From Spirodela intermedia (Eukaryota > Streptophyta > Magnoliopsida > Alismatales > Araceae), in assembly GCA_902729315.2 (NCBI GenBank), contig LR746272.1:10286327-10350326 (forward strand): DNA of 64,000 bases, in the 5' to 3' direction. Positions 34,790 through 47,049 of the stretch are shown here, one piece after another. Within the stretch, counting starts at the first letter, position 1. Each line of letters starts with the position of its first letter. Position numbers and translations under genes: made by a program. Under the pieces are notes generated by a model that ran no database searches, was not told the DNA's origin, and was given only the letters and a program-made list of their open reading frames with translations.

Positions 34790-36641
34790 TGTACGATCTC
34801 AGCTGACTCGGCGCTGCCAATCACTGCACAACGTAGCATGCATTCATTTGTGAGCCATGCAATATCAATCTGTAACGGATAGATGAGTCAGGCACAAGTG
34901 AAATCGGGGACTACACTGTTCAGGAAACGAGGGGAACGGACATCAGAAGGATTGCAGATAATGGCTTCTAAGAGTCAGAATTTGAAGGCCAAGGAAAAGA
35001 ATCAGAGAGAGATGCCAAAAAAAAATATAAATCTAAGAGATGATGATGCATCAGTAGTTTGATTGGAAGTGCCCGGAAACCAAAGATACCGCACACATCA
35101 TGCTGTTATGTCTCACGATACATTAACAGACGCATTGCAAATTCACCCAGAACAACCCATGCGTAGGTCATAAAGGATATCAAGAAAACATATAGTCCCA
35201 CGAACATCCCAAAATGCCGCCCCGCGGCTTCCGGGAAAACAGAGCATGTGAGAATTGTCAAACTTATCGACGTCTAATGGAGAAATAGCTCCGAAGTAGA
35301 GAAGATCAAATGGGGAAAATCACGAAAGACGAGAAAGCGTACTTTCAGTCCAGAACAGCAATCAAAATCCCACGTCAATGAATCAAATCACAGGGAATTA
35401 AAAAAAACGAAAAAAAATAAACTAACATAACATCACTTCTTGACCTATTTCTATTTCCCTCGTCTCACACTCGAAAATCATCTGCGGCACCCATATATCA
35501 CCTCGAAAACAGAATAACGGGAGAGAACATCACCCTACTCCCACACACACGGAAAATCGCCGGCACGGAATACCCATGATCATGAAAAAAAATCCACATC
35601 TGCCGGCGTCGGACGGCCCACCTCCTCCTCCCCCTCGTCTTCCCTCCCGCGAACAGAGCGGCGGAGCAGCCGAGAGATGAGCCAGAGAAGGATGGGGAGT
35701 GGGCGGACTGGAGGAGAAAGTGGGGAGATCTGAAAGCGACGGAGATATGCCGGGAGGAGATGCTGGAGAGATTGGAGAGGACTAGATGTCTCCTCCGGCG
35801 ACCAATTGAGTCCCAGCTCATACTGAATTCCACTGATTTCCCTTGTTTATTCAATCAATAACGCCCCTCTCGTGAGCTGGCTCCTGCTGGGCCCGTATTC
35901 CCCCACCTGCAAATCGCGCGCGCGGGAGAGAGAAAGAGAGAGAGAGAGAGTGTGAGAGTGAGAGAGAGAGTGATTTGTCCGTATACTGAGAACGGGCTGT
36001 TGACCTGGCTGGGCTGGGCCCCAGGAAAAGGTCGGGTAAAACGGGCTCCGGGCCCAGGCCCTATGAAGACAGATCTCGGCCCGTGTGAGGAGACCTTCCA
36101 CGGTCCAGGAGAAATTATCCAGTACTAAAAAAAATGTGAAATAAATACGATTTAACAATGTACAAGCCATTGGCTAGCAGCCGATGACCTAACTTTTAAA
36201 GAAACATCCTCCGGAAATCACGCAACCTCCGGGAAACCCCCACACTCGCTACTTAAGTGCCAGGGGACTAGCGGAGGACAACTGGAGGCTGACCGCTCCG
36301 CATGCTATATGACGTCATCGAGTATCTTTTTGTTTTTTTCTATTTATTATTCCGGGGGACCCACCGTCCATCTGCGTTGTCTCCTTTGCTTGAAGGGGGT
36401 GGCCTTTTTAGTGGGCCCATTCGGCCAAATATTTTGGGCTGGGCCGAAAGACTAAAAGGCCCGATTTATCATGTGGGCCCCAAGGGTTAAAACCGCCATC
36501 TCGAAAGTTCCTCCTGCTTCTGTGCTTCCACGCGATCAGTTCCACTCTCTGCTTCACAGGTTCCGGCGTAGCGGGGGGAGGAGGTTTGGAATGATCGAGT
36601 TTAGGGTTTCTGGTCCTGGGCGCTGAGGGTTGTTGGGGGTG
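34790..36641. promoter_or_regulatory. Divergent promoter interval between CIP1-like and the 36642 gene
   Basis: 1.85 kb between two divergent start codons. TGGGCC/GGCCCA elements (site II type, known TCP targets) cluster at about 35888-35900, 36007-36020 and 36050-36062 on the CIP1 side, and at 36411-36485 on the other side. A telobox-type TAGGGTTT lies at 36602-36609, just before the ATG at 36642. A GA-rich run is at 35925-35970. The leader of the CIP1-like transcript, perhaps with an intron, probably lies at 34800-35860. These motif types are known from genes expressed in dividing cells. Confidence 0.6.
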
Positions 36642-39455
36642 ATGGAGGAGCTCGCTGGCCTGGACCTGGTCTCCTCCCAGAAGGCGGACGAGAGAGTGGA
36701 GGAACTGCTAGAGGGGGAGGCGTCGATCGCGGTTGGAGTGGAGAGGAACTTGGCGGAGACGTTGAGTCTGAATGAGCTTAACGAGGTGAATTGTTTTGCC
36801 GGGTGTGAGGCGCTCCAGGAGGAGGCTGATGCTATCAGAAGCCGGAGGTCTCAGCTGGAGGAGAGGGCCAAGAAGTGCACGGACGGGTCCAGGGTTTTCG
36901 CTGTGGAAGAGAAGGAGGTGGGGGACATGAGCGCCTTGTTGGAGGCGAAGGTTAAAGCGTTGGCGTCGCAGAAATGTCCGATGATTGGGAAGGTCGTAAG
37001 GTACAAGAACCTGTCCCTCATACTCGAGGACCAAGTTCTTGCGATGGATATAGAGCATAAGGTTTCATCAGTATGGCAGAGGGAGATGCTACATGCAGTG
37101 GAGGAGATGAAGAGAAGGGAGGGACTGCATGTGAAGGAGATCCTGAAACTCCAGACAGAGAATAAGAAGCTCGAATATGCAAGAATGAGGGCGGAGATGG
37201 CGGTCACTTACTGGCAGAAGAAGTATGCGGAGCTGGAGACACGGAGTTTGGGAAATATGGATATGAAACGCAACTTGGGCATCAAAGTAGGAAGAAACAT
37301 ACCCGAAAGGCCAGATATAGATGAATTCTGCAAAGAAACCAAGAGTCGTCATCTTCCAAAGCTGAACTCTGAAGACGTGACTAGAGAATCGGAAAGTGCA
37401 GTTCAGGCTGGGTTGGGAACTTCTTGTGCTGGTGGTGTCGTTGTGATCACGGACAGTGAGGATGAAATGGAAAAACAGAATTATGATTCTCGGAAAGGAA
37501 GTCATCTTGAAAGGTTATGTTCTCATGGAGATGAAGGGGGAGAAAGGTTCTCGAATGAATTGCCTATGGCTCTGAAACTTGATGTGACGATGGGATCTGC
37601 TGATAGCACCCCTGGTGAAAATTGGATTTCTGCTTCAACACCAAAGAGAAGGCGCATGTCAACAGTTGTTATGAGCGACAGTGAGGATGCAGAGGACGAG
37701 CCTAAAGAAAGGTTCTCAAATGAATTGCCTAGGGCTTTGAAACTTGATGTGACGATGGGTTCTGCTGATAGCAGCCCTGGTGAAAATCGGATTTCAGCTT
37801 CAACACCAAAGAGAAATCGCATGTCAACAGTTGTTATGAGCGACAGTGAGGATGCAGAGAGTGAACCTAAAGTTCCAACAGAAGAGATTAAGAAGAAGAA
37901 AATCAAGGCCATTGAAGATTGTCAGAGTTCATCAAGCAACTGTTCTCTTGCAGATTATTCGAATGAAGATGACCAGAAAGTGTTGAGAATGCCTTCTAGG
38001 AGGCATCTGATTCCGTTAAGCCAACTTGGAGAAGTGAGAGGCAGAGGAAAACTAACCTATTCAAGAGATTCAGGTACCCCAATGTTCTCATCTGGAGTTC
38101 AGGAAAGTTCCTCTGTAAGGAACAAAGGAAATGTTCGCCAGAGGCTGGAGTTTCCAACTGTCGAAGGTGCTAAAAGCCATGATGAAGATGTCGAATCCAG
38201 TGAATCCGAAAGTGAGGGAGACAGCTTAGAAGAGTTTATTGCAGATGAGTCGAATCCTTCAGATGAGGAAGTCTGCGACATGTCATCCGAACAGGAAGTG
38301 AGTAGTGATTCATCCACTGATCATGTTTTTGCTAGGATCCGTCGAGAAAAGAGTAGCATGAAATGGGAATATGAAGGAGACATGCTGGCTTCCTTTGGAA
38401 AGGACCCTGTGATCTGCATGAAAGCTGTTTGTGCTCTTTACAGGCAGCAAACTCCTGATGAGAAGTCAGTCAAAGGGACCCTGCTCACGAACAATCGTGG
38501 CTTTAACAGAATTGATGCGAAAAGGTAAAGCCCAGATCCACCTCTTCACAGTAGTCATTGAGTTCATCTTTTTGCCTTGTGATTATATGCATGATCTAGT
38601 AACTTCATCTCTTCCTTCTTATATCCTTTACGCCTTTTTACTTTTCTGGAGATCGATTGGATAAATGTATTGATATGGTAAGTTAACTTGGTTTTTGGGG
38701 TGGAAAAAGTTTCTGGGAAAATTGGAAACTGGGGGATCTTGCTGTGAGCAAGATGCACAGGAGAGGTTTTGTGTCCAAGGAACTGAAACCGAAGAGGATC
38801 ATTGGTGCATGTAATATGCAGAAAGATGTGGGGGGAAGAACTCAGATGTTTTAGTTGTGGGAGAGAAGAGAAAGGCGAATGGAGAAGTGGAGAAAAAGAA
38901 GAAGGGATCCACCGTTAAGAGTTCTTTCTTGCATCAAACAAGTGTTCAATTATTTTCGAATTTATTGAAGAAACAGTCATGCTCTAAAAAAAATATGAAC
39001 AGTTATACATTATCCATCAGTGAAAACTGTTTGCATCACAAACTTTGATCTTCCTACAGATCGAAAATAATCATTCTTCTCCTGTAAATGATCATCATTC
39101 GTGCCTATTGAATAGCATGTAATCCTTCTGTACCTAAACCGGGGGGGTGTTTTAATTGGTTCAATCAAACTTCTAGACGGTTCCTTGGTTTTTTTTTTTT
39201 TTTTTTTCTTCATCCCCAGATCTCATTTTCAGCCACCGCTTTGTACTAATAATCTGATCCTGTTCCAGGGGTTCGTTTATCGCAGAGTTCTTAACAGACG
39301 GTAATTCTGTTGGCCCTCTCGTGAAATCTGTCGACAACCTACGAGCGTATGATCCTGGGGGTATCGAACACTGCTACAAGCTCGCCACCCACTACTCAAA
39401 GCAGCTGTTCATGATCTACCAGAGCGGAGAAGACCCCCACTTCCGTCCCGCATAG
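36642..39455 (+). CDS. Uncharacterised acidic coiled-coil protein with conserved C-terminal domain
   Basis: Two exons join in frame: 36642-38524 and 39269-39455 (GT-AG), giving 689 residues. I do not recognise a named family. Residues about 55-210 are charged and helical. Residues about 265-410 are Ser/Asp/Glu-rich with TDSEDE and two MSDSEDAE patches. Residues 301-410 are two tandem 55-residue units. A strongly acidic stretch at about 505-560 precedes a conserved-looking globular end (MKWEYEGDMLASFGKDP, ICMKAVCALYRQQT, ATHYSKQLFMIYQ). KRRR- and KRNR-like basic patches beside the acidic ones suggest a nuclear location; that is inference. The ATG at 36642 is chosen because an upstream in-frame TTG is not a plant start and a telobox precedes it. 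Confidence 0.85.
37542..37871 (+). repeat. Tandem 165-base coding duplication
   Basis: Units 37542-37706 and 37707-37871 are nearly identical. Both start GAAAGGTTCTC and both encode ERFSNELP, LKLDVTMGSAD, ISASTPKR and STVVMSDSEDAE. The period is exactly 55 codons, so the frame is kept. Confidence 0.95.
38525..39268 (+). other. Intron of the 36642 gene
   Basis: 744 bases with donor AG|GTAAAG and acceptor TTCCAG|GGGTTC. Contains a run of about 20 T at 39187-39208. Open frames inside are chance. Confidence 0.85.
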
Positions 39456-39673
39456 TTCTCCACCATCGACGCGTTTCATCTTCCTTCCTTCCTGCCAGCG
39501 CTCCAGCTAGAGCGCGCAACTAATGAAGCTTATCCAGGCAAAGACATCTGCCGAAGCTGCCCCTTCCTCCACACCTGCCATGGAGTCGAGCTCCTCCCTA
39601 TCCTTCCTCCCCGATGAAGGTATTCCACGTGCGCCCTTCTTCTTTACTGTTTGAATTCCCCCGTCTATATGAG

Positions 39674-39949
39674 ATGGCTCTGTTTTTGGGAGGTGGCGGA
39701 AGCGAGCGGAGCATGGGTTCCGCGACACAGAGCTCGCCGGCGCCGGCGCCGCCGCGGAAACGCGCCGAGCTGGAGGCGACTTGCTTCCGTGTGCCGCTGC
39801 ACTATCCGAGGTACAGCAGGGCGGACTACGAGGCGATGCCGGAGTGGAAGCTCAACTTCCTCCTCGCCCAGTACGGCCTCCCCTCCACCGGGGATCTCTC
39901 CCAGAAGAGGAGCTTCGCCATGGGAGCCTTCCTCTGGCCGTCTCAGTGA
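39674..39949 (+). CDS. DUF7722-type small plant protein
   Basis: The frame ends with the conserved plant domain FRVPLHYPRYSRADYE, MPEWKLNFLLAQYGL, and KRSFAMGAFLWP at the C-terminus. This is the short family annotated as DUF7722, whose function is unknown. From the ATG at 39674 it is 91 residues; other in-frame starts are 39614 and 39713. An upstream open stretch beginning at 39523 (MKLIQAKTSAEAAP) ends in a GAAG|GTATTC donor-like site at about 39618, so a first exon there is possible. The start is therefore uncertain while the end is secure. It lies only 219 bases after the preceding gene on the same strand. Confidence 0.75.
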   Translation: MALFLGGGGSERSMGSATQSSPAPAPPRKRAELEATCFRVPLHYPRYSRADYEAMPEWKLNFLLAQYGLPSTGDLSQKRSFAMGAFLWPSQ

Positions 39950-40219
39950 TCTGGTTCGTCCTCGGGTCGTCCTCGTAATGGGTTCGAACATGTGTTGAAG
40001 ATGGAGAATAAAGAGGAATAAGGGTCGGTTCCCTCTCTCTCTCGTCGTGCTGTCTGTCTCTCTGTAAATTATTTCCATCGAATATGTTCTGAACCAGAGC
40101 GAGTGTCTGTCATGTATGTAAGTAACGTTTACACCGTTTGCTCCACTGTTGCATCGAGTGTGCTGACGAGCCGTAAGCGCGGGAGAAGATGGCGAGTCAA
40201 GCGAGTTCCGGCGGACCCA

Positions 40220-40511
40220 CGACTTGGCCCATTTGACCCATTTGGCCCACTCCCTCTCTCTCTCTCTCTCCCTCTCTCTACCTCTCTCTCTGTCGGCGTA
40301 GTAGGATGGAGTGCCCGCCATGGGGAAGGTCCATTTCCCTCGCGTTTTCGAAACCTACTTTTCCCGGGTCTGGATGAGGGAAAGGGCTTGGGAAAATTTC
40401 TCAGACTGAGGGAAGGCTTAGGAACGGAGATATCCCGGCGGCGCCGACGATCCAGAGCTCCAGGGAGGCCACTTCTCTCGTCTGTCTCTGCTCGGCAGCT
40501 GTCCTGCAAAA
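40220..40511 (+). promoter_or_regulatory. Promoter-leader region of gamma-tubulin
   Basis: Two site II-type GGCCCA elements occur at about 40226 and 40243, followed by a CT-rich leader (40253-40300) typical of plant transcription starts. The start codon is at 40512. No clear TATA box is seen, which is common in housekeeping genes. Confidence 0.5.
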
Positions 40512-43057
40512 ATGCCGCGGGAGATCATCACCATACAGGTGGGGCAATGCGGGAACCAGATCGGGATGGAGTTCTGGAAGCAGCTCTGCCTGGAGCACGG
40601 CATCGGCAAGGACGGCCTTCTCGAAGATTTCGCCACCCAGGCAAAGGCCGTCGCCCTTTTTTTTAGTCTCTTGAGCAAGTTTCTGCATCTTGGTCGCTTT
40701 GTCACTTAGCATAGTGTTAGGTTTCCCTTCCCGCAACATTCTTTGGGAGTTGCTACATAACTGATCATTATATCTATTTGTCCGAGAAGTCTAGATAATT
40801 CTCTCATGCTAGGGTTTATTCTGAGGTTGATGAGAATTCACTGTATCATGTGAAGATCGACATAGAATGAGCAAAACAGGTCGGGCTTTCTTGTTAACCA
40901 TTTATATGAAGAAGAAGAGTGCAACCCATATATAGTCTGGGCAATCATAGATGTGTTCATGATGATCCATGGTGTTTAAGACAAGTTCAAATGGCCTTCT
41001 CCGTTTTCGTGAATATTAGGATACGTATTTTCAATCTGCTCGTTTCCAGATTTAACTTTTGGTTACCAACTAATGTATATGTTTTAATTAAGTTATGATT
41101 AGTCCATAAGAAAATCACCTGGAAAACAATCTACCTCAATGGGTTGAGTTAATTGCATTTAGATGAATATTAGTTACAATTATCTTGTTTCTTATCTAAA
41201 GTACAGTTGGTTTATGCTCTTGGAAGTGACGTATAGTTGTTGATTTTTCTCTGAAGTGTATGGCTATTTATGAAGTTTGTGATTGGGCAGATAATAAGAT
41301 TCTAAAAGTTTTATATTCCCGGATAAATGAAAATGTGTTCATGCTTTCGGCCACATTAAATTGCTTCACGTAGTAAATTTACTTACTTATTAATATTAAA
41401 ATCATAATTCCAGTCTTCGTCCATCATGGCAGATGTCCAGATGCATTATTCTTTGAGGCACGAACTTAACTCCATAACCCGTAAAAGGGAGAATTTAGTG
41501 TTGTGACCTTGTAAGACAACATCCTTGCAGCGGTTATTCTCCTTAGTCTAGGATAAGCTAGTTATGTTCATGGTAACAATTTTCTCTGCCTACATCAAAA
41601 AAATGTCATATTCTTAATATGTCTCTCTTTTCTTTTGAATTTTGGCATGGTTTAATAGACCATGCCATAACAATGAATCAACTTTCTTAGATTATTTTCT
41701 TTTTTTAATTTGCCACGTCATTGAATCTCTGTGTCCTCGTACATGCGCTAAACTTTTGTCGGTAGTATGGGCTTTAAATTTTATGTTTCAGTGGCAAATG
41801 TCAATTCCCAGTTGCGTCTCCGTCAACGATAAATCTTTTTCATGGCACATGTTTTTTTACCTTATTGCTGAATTCTCACTTCGCAAAACTGTGCAGGGAG
41901 GTGATCGAAAGGATGTCTTTTTTTATCAAGCTGATGATCAGCATTATATTCCTCGGGCTCTCCTTATGGATTTGGAGCCCAGAGTTATAAATGGCATCCA
42001 GAATAGTGAATACCGGAATCTGTACAATCACGAGAATATCTTTGTCTCAGATCATGGAGGTGGTGCAGGAAATAATTGGGCTAGTGGATATCACCAGGTT
42101 CTCTTCATTATTTTATTGAATGATTTTCGTCCCTGTTTTCAAATTAAATATTATTAAAATATTTTCCGATATTAATTATCATTGTGTGGCAAAATATATC
42201 ATTTCAAAGTCATTTTTCTAGTTTAATCTCAACTCACATCAATTACTTATTAGGATAGAAAGTCTCTTATCTTCATGACCAGTATGCTTGTTCACTGCTG
42301 CAGTATCTAAGCTTCTTTAAGGATTTAAAAATGTGGTTTTCCGGTCATGAGATATGACGTGCCTTTACCTTTTGGCTTCCATTATTTGGCAGTTTTGTAT
42401 CTTGAATTTGTGATTTAACTTTGTATTGTTCCGTTATCTCTTATAGGATGCGATTCATGACCAAACGGATATGCCATCTGCTTCATTCCTTCCTCTCTGT
42501 CATGATAGCATCGGAAAAAATATCATATTATCTGTGGCTTTTGTGATGATCACTGGATATACTTCTTTTCTTATGCCCGGGGCATTGTGTAGTATTGTCC
42601 CCCAGTTTGATTTTGATTGGAAGCTAATCTATGTCTCCCATTGTTTAGTGGTTTCTTTGCTATTTTTATGTTGGATATGCTTTTCGTCATGAAAGAATGT
42701 CACTAATGTTATATATTATATTCTCTCTTAATTGTTGTTTGTTTTGAATCAGGGAGAGCAAGTTGTTGATGATATAATGGATATGGTCGATAGGGAGGCA
42801 GATGGAAGTGATAGCCTTGAAGGATTTGTTTTATGCCACTCAATTGCTGGAGGGACTGGCTCAGGTATCTTCAATTAACAATTGCTTTCAGTATTCCAAA
42901 CCTTGTATTATTTTCGGCATTCTAATTTTGAACACCTTGTAATTTATATTGAATCATTTGTATCCTTTACTCTGGAGGTCACTAGTTGAAGATCAGTCTT
43001 TTTTGCCGATCATTATCTCAATACATCTACCTGCGGTCACAGGCTGTTACAGCAAGG

Positions 43058-43115
<58 letters not shown>

Positions 43116-46100
43116 CTCTCTTGATGAGTAAAAGTTATAATATTGAGTATTACTGTAGAGTGTAATCTTCATGTAAAATTTTAATTTTAATTTTAATCTT
43201 CATCTGTTGTGTGCTGCTTTTTTTATTTTGTCATAATCTGTTTTTTTCTTTTTTTTGTCACAGGAATGGGTTCATATCTCTTGGAGACATTAAATGAACG
43301 CTACAGCAAAAAGCTGGTTCAGACATATAGTGTTTTCCCCAATCAGATGGAGACGAGTGACGTAGTTGTTCAGCCTTATAATTCACTTTTGACCCTTAAG
43401 CGGTTGACACTGAATGCTGATTGTGTTGTTGTCCTCGACAATACTGCTTTAAATAGGATTGCCGTGGAACGGCTTCATCTCTCAAATCCTACATTTGCAC
43501 AAACAAATTCCTTGGTCTCTACTGTGATGTCTGCCAGCACAACTACTCTGCGGTATCCAGGATATATGAATAACGACTTGGTTGGCCTTCTCGCTTCATT
43601 AATTCCAACTCCAAGATGTCATTTTCTAATGACAGGGTATACACCACTCACTGTGGAGCGACAGGTGAGTATTCAGAGATATCTGTATTAATACTTCTTT
43701 CAGCATGTTTATTTTTTAAGGTGTAGGGTTCTTTAATGCTTATTACTCTAATGAAAGCAAAATATTGGTTCTCGTTTCTTGGTGGGGATAACGGCAACAC
43801 GTGCGTTGAGAGTCACTGCTGATTATCCAGCTGCATGCTTGAATTTGATCTAGTGTTGCTTCATGATCTAGGATACGCTAACTTATTAGCCCTTTATTCA
43901 ATAACACTACCATCGGTTTTTTATCATGAAGATGCACATGTTTGATTTTGTACGCAAGGAGATGCTGTATTGCTTTTTATATCAACTTAAAGTGTGTTGG
44001 GCTTGGTCTATAATAGCTAAAGAAGAGGAAAACAATGTTCGGATTAAATGTTACTGCACATTGCGATCAGGCCTACCACTTGCCATCCATATGTCTTGCC
44101 CATATAATTGTCAAAATCCTCTGGGTTCTTGTGGCATGTCGATTGGCCCAGGTCTTAGATTTGTTAGTTGACAGATTTTTGATGAGCAAAACTGAACCAG
44201 CTATGCTGAGATCCAAGTTAGGAAATCCTTGATGAAGTCACTCGGAAGAAAATATCATATAAAGACGTAAATATCAATAAGGTGAGCAGTAGACAGATTT
44301 GAATCAGAATCCCTGTGCATTCCAATGAAAGGACAATTTTCAGTCTCTAATTTTCAAGAAGATCAACTCTCAGAATAAATTGGAAACCAATAAATAGCAT
44401 ACTTAAAACTCCTATCTGAAAAGAATGAACTTTGAATGCATAATGGACTCATAGTTTATCAATTTTAGATACATTGTTTCTGGGTCCCCATTTACCAACA
44501 TTAGTGAAAAATAAAATACCAGTCTACTAGATTTTATTATCTTTAAAAATCTGAAATCTGTATGCGTGATTAGTTGGAATCCTTCTATTTTTGATTGGCC
44601 AATCAAACTTTTATCTGCAAGTTGGCGGGTGAAAGACTGGGTCGAGCTTTCTACAGAGGTTAAAAAACCATCTACATTGATCGATTCTTGTCCTACACTA
44701 CTTTTCTTGAAAAACATGGCTGTGACTGCAAATGACAACCAAGAAATCCGCTGCTCCTCGCAATAAAGAGAAGTCACTTTGGGTTGCATGCTATTTGAGA
44801 CATTTCCCCTGTTTATGACACTTAGTGTTGGAAGTTTATCAACTTGACGTCCATTTACAGTTTTCTTTTCAAACTTTCTATTAAACACGTATCACTTCTG
44901 CAGAGATCACTGGGTTATGTTCTTGTGATTCTGGTCCCTCCCACAAAGTAGCAGACTCATACTTTTGTTTTTGCAGGTCAACGTTATACGTAAAACAACT
45001 GTTTTAGATGTTATGAGGAGGCTCTTACAGGCACGATCACCCACTTGCCTTTGCCACTTGAAAGTTCTGAAACGCTTGTTTTTTCACTGAATAAACCTGA
45101 CATTTGTGTGCCTTGCAGACTAAGAACATTATGGTTTCTTCTTATGCGCGTACTAAGGAGGCGAGCCAAGCAAAATACATTTCTATCTTAAATATTATTC
45201 AGGGAGAAGTGGACCCTACTCAGGTATTCTTGGGTATTCATATTGGTTCTTTATTCGAATGCTATAATCAAGAAAGGAAAAAGGCACGAGACTGTTTTCT
45301 CTGTCAGATTTAAACAATGTTACTATTGTCGTCTAACGATCTTAGAGACTTCTGTCGAGCCTCTGCAAAACGTTACCGATGCATGTTGCTGACGTTTCAG
45401 TTGAAGCTAACCAGCGCTAATGTTCCCACTGGCATGCAAACGGAATCTTTTCTCACACTATGTGAATTCTTAACATATTCCGTCCAAAGAGCCTTTTTAA
45501 TCCTAAGTACATATTGCATTGTATTTATAAGAGGCATCGAGCTCGCTAGAAGATCTCGTGGTAATCAATCTATCTGTTATTCTAACGCAGCTACATGCTG
45601 CTTGCATTTTTGCATGTGTATCAGCTATGCGATTTACATAGTGCTTAACATCCTGAAATATCCTAGCATTGTAGCTCGAAGGCGACTAAGTCCAGAAACT
45701 GAGTTGAATTTCTTTACATGTGCAAGAATCTAAGCAAAGCCTGACAATTTCTGTGACCGTCACAACCTAAATTTTTATACTCTGATTTTTTCCGCACTTG
45801 CTATGTTTACTTCATGTTCTTTACATTCTTATCTTGTTCCCTTAACAGGTGCATGAAAGCCTGCAGAGGATACGTGAAAGGAAGCTGGTTAATTTTATTG
45901 AGTGGGGGCCTGCCAGCATCCAGGTAAGCTACGTTGCAGGTGACGCAGATTTCCTAAAACAGTTATCTCTATAGGGGTGCTCACAGGGAGCTTCCCAATG
46001 ATTTCAGGTTGCCCTGTCGAGGAAGTCTCCATACATTCAGACAGCTCACAGGGTAGGCTTCTTTTGTCGTACTTCCTCTCCTCATACCTCCCCTCTCCCC

Positions 46101-46651
46101 CTCTCCCCCTCTCCCCTCGTTCTCAATGCCGCCAATCTCTTGCTGCAACAGGTCAGTGGTCTGATGCTTGCGAACCACACGAGCATACGCCACCTCTTCG
46201 GCAAGTGCTTGAGCCAATATGAGAAACTGAGGAAGAAGCAGGCCTTCCTTGACAACTACAGGAAGTTCCCCATGTTTGCCGTGAGTTGTCGATGCCAACA
46301 TCTGCAGCCTCCACAATCTTTTCGACACGCAGTCTTTAGCTCTCCCCCGTTGACCCAGATGTGCGCGAAATATTGACTTTTTCCTATGGTGTCTGCAGGA
46401 TAATGATCTCTCCGAATTTGACGAGTCCCGAGAGATTATAGAGAGCTTGGTTGACGAATATAAGGCCTGTGAATCACCGGATTACATCAAATGGGGGTTG
46501 GAGGTACGTTTAGATGGTAACATTGCCAGATATGGAGGCTTACCCACTGTCAACGCCTCTGATTATGGTTCATTCTTGGCAGGATCCGGAGAGGGCCATG
46601 ACCGAAGAAGGTAATATCGCGGGATTGTTGGACTCGAAACTCACCCTGTAA
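40512..46651 (+). CDS. TUBG: Gamma-tubulin
   Basis: Eleven exons, all in frame: 40512-40640, 41897-42097, 42753-42864, 43264-43664, 44977-45030, 45119-45223, 45849-45923, 46008-46052, 46152-46280, 46399-46503 and 46583-46651. They give 474 residues, the same as Arabidopsis gamma-tubulin. [18 protein letters not shown] at the N-terminus and the GTP-binding glycine loop GGTGSGMGS (split by intron 3) are intact. Introns 1 and 5 have GC donors (CAG|GCAAAG and CAG|GCACGA); the others are GT-AG. Gamma-tubulin sits in the ring complex that nucleates microtubules in plant cells, on the nuclear envelope, cortex and spindle. The last residues (after WGLEDPERAM) differ from other plants, as is usual. 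No sign of decay. Confidence 0.97.
43061..43111. repeat. (CT)n microsatellite in gamma-tubulin intron 3
   Basis: About 25 TC units, ending in a T-rich run, between exons 3 and 4. Confidence 0.95.
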
Positions 46652-46951
46652 TGAATGGCTCGTCGTTGCTTTTCTAGGCCTGTAAAGATGAGATTTTTTT
46701 CTTAGAAAGCAGCTCTGCCACTCGTCTGCTGCCCTCCCCAACCCCAAAGAGTGGAAAACTTTCCAACATTGTTTTGCATGGTGCGGTGCTTGCTGCGTTT
46801 CTTCTGAACCGGAGCTGGTTTTTCACCTCCGAAGGACGCCATTGTGATCGCTCCGAATCAGCTCCTTTGATCCAACTAGTAACACGTCCTCTGTTTTCCC
46901 ACCTTCTTGGGCCCTTGTGCTCGGGAGCACAGTAATTACTGAAGATCATAG

Positions 46952-47046
<95 letters not shown>
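46952..47046. repeat. (CT)n microsatellite, 95 bases
   Basis: An almost perfect run of 47 CT units, the longest in the window, about 300 bases after the gamma-tubulin stop codon. Open frames reading (ER)n across it are artefacts. Confidence 0.97.

Positions 47047-47049
<3 letters not shown>

Noticed and set aside
38857-39048. Lysine-rich open frame
   Set aside because: Lies in the intron of the 36642 gene; composition only.
42443-42692. Possible extra exon in gamma-tubulin intron 2 after TTATAG
   Set aside because: Exon 2 joins exon 3 (42753) in frame and gives the exact conserved protein; the extra piece has no similarity to tubulin.
43061-43111. CRISPR-like or satellite array
   Set aside because: All short tandem arrays seen are dinucleotide or tetranucleotide microsatellites without spacers, in a plant nuclear genome.
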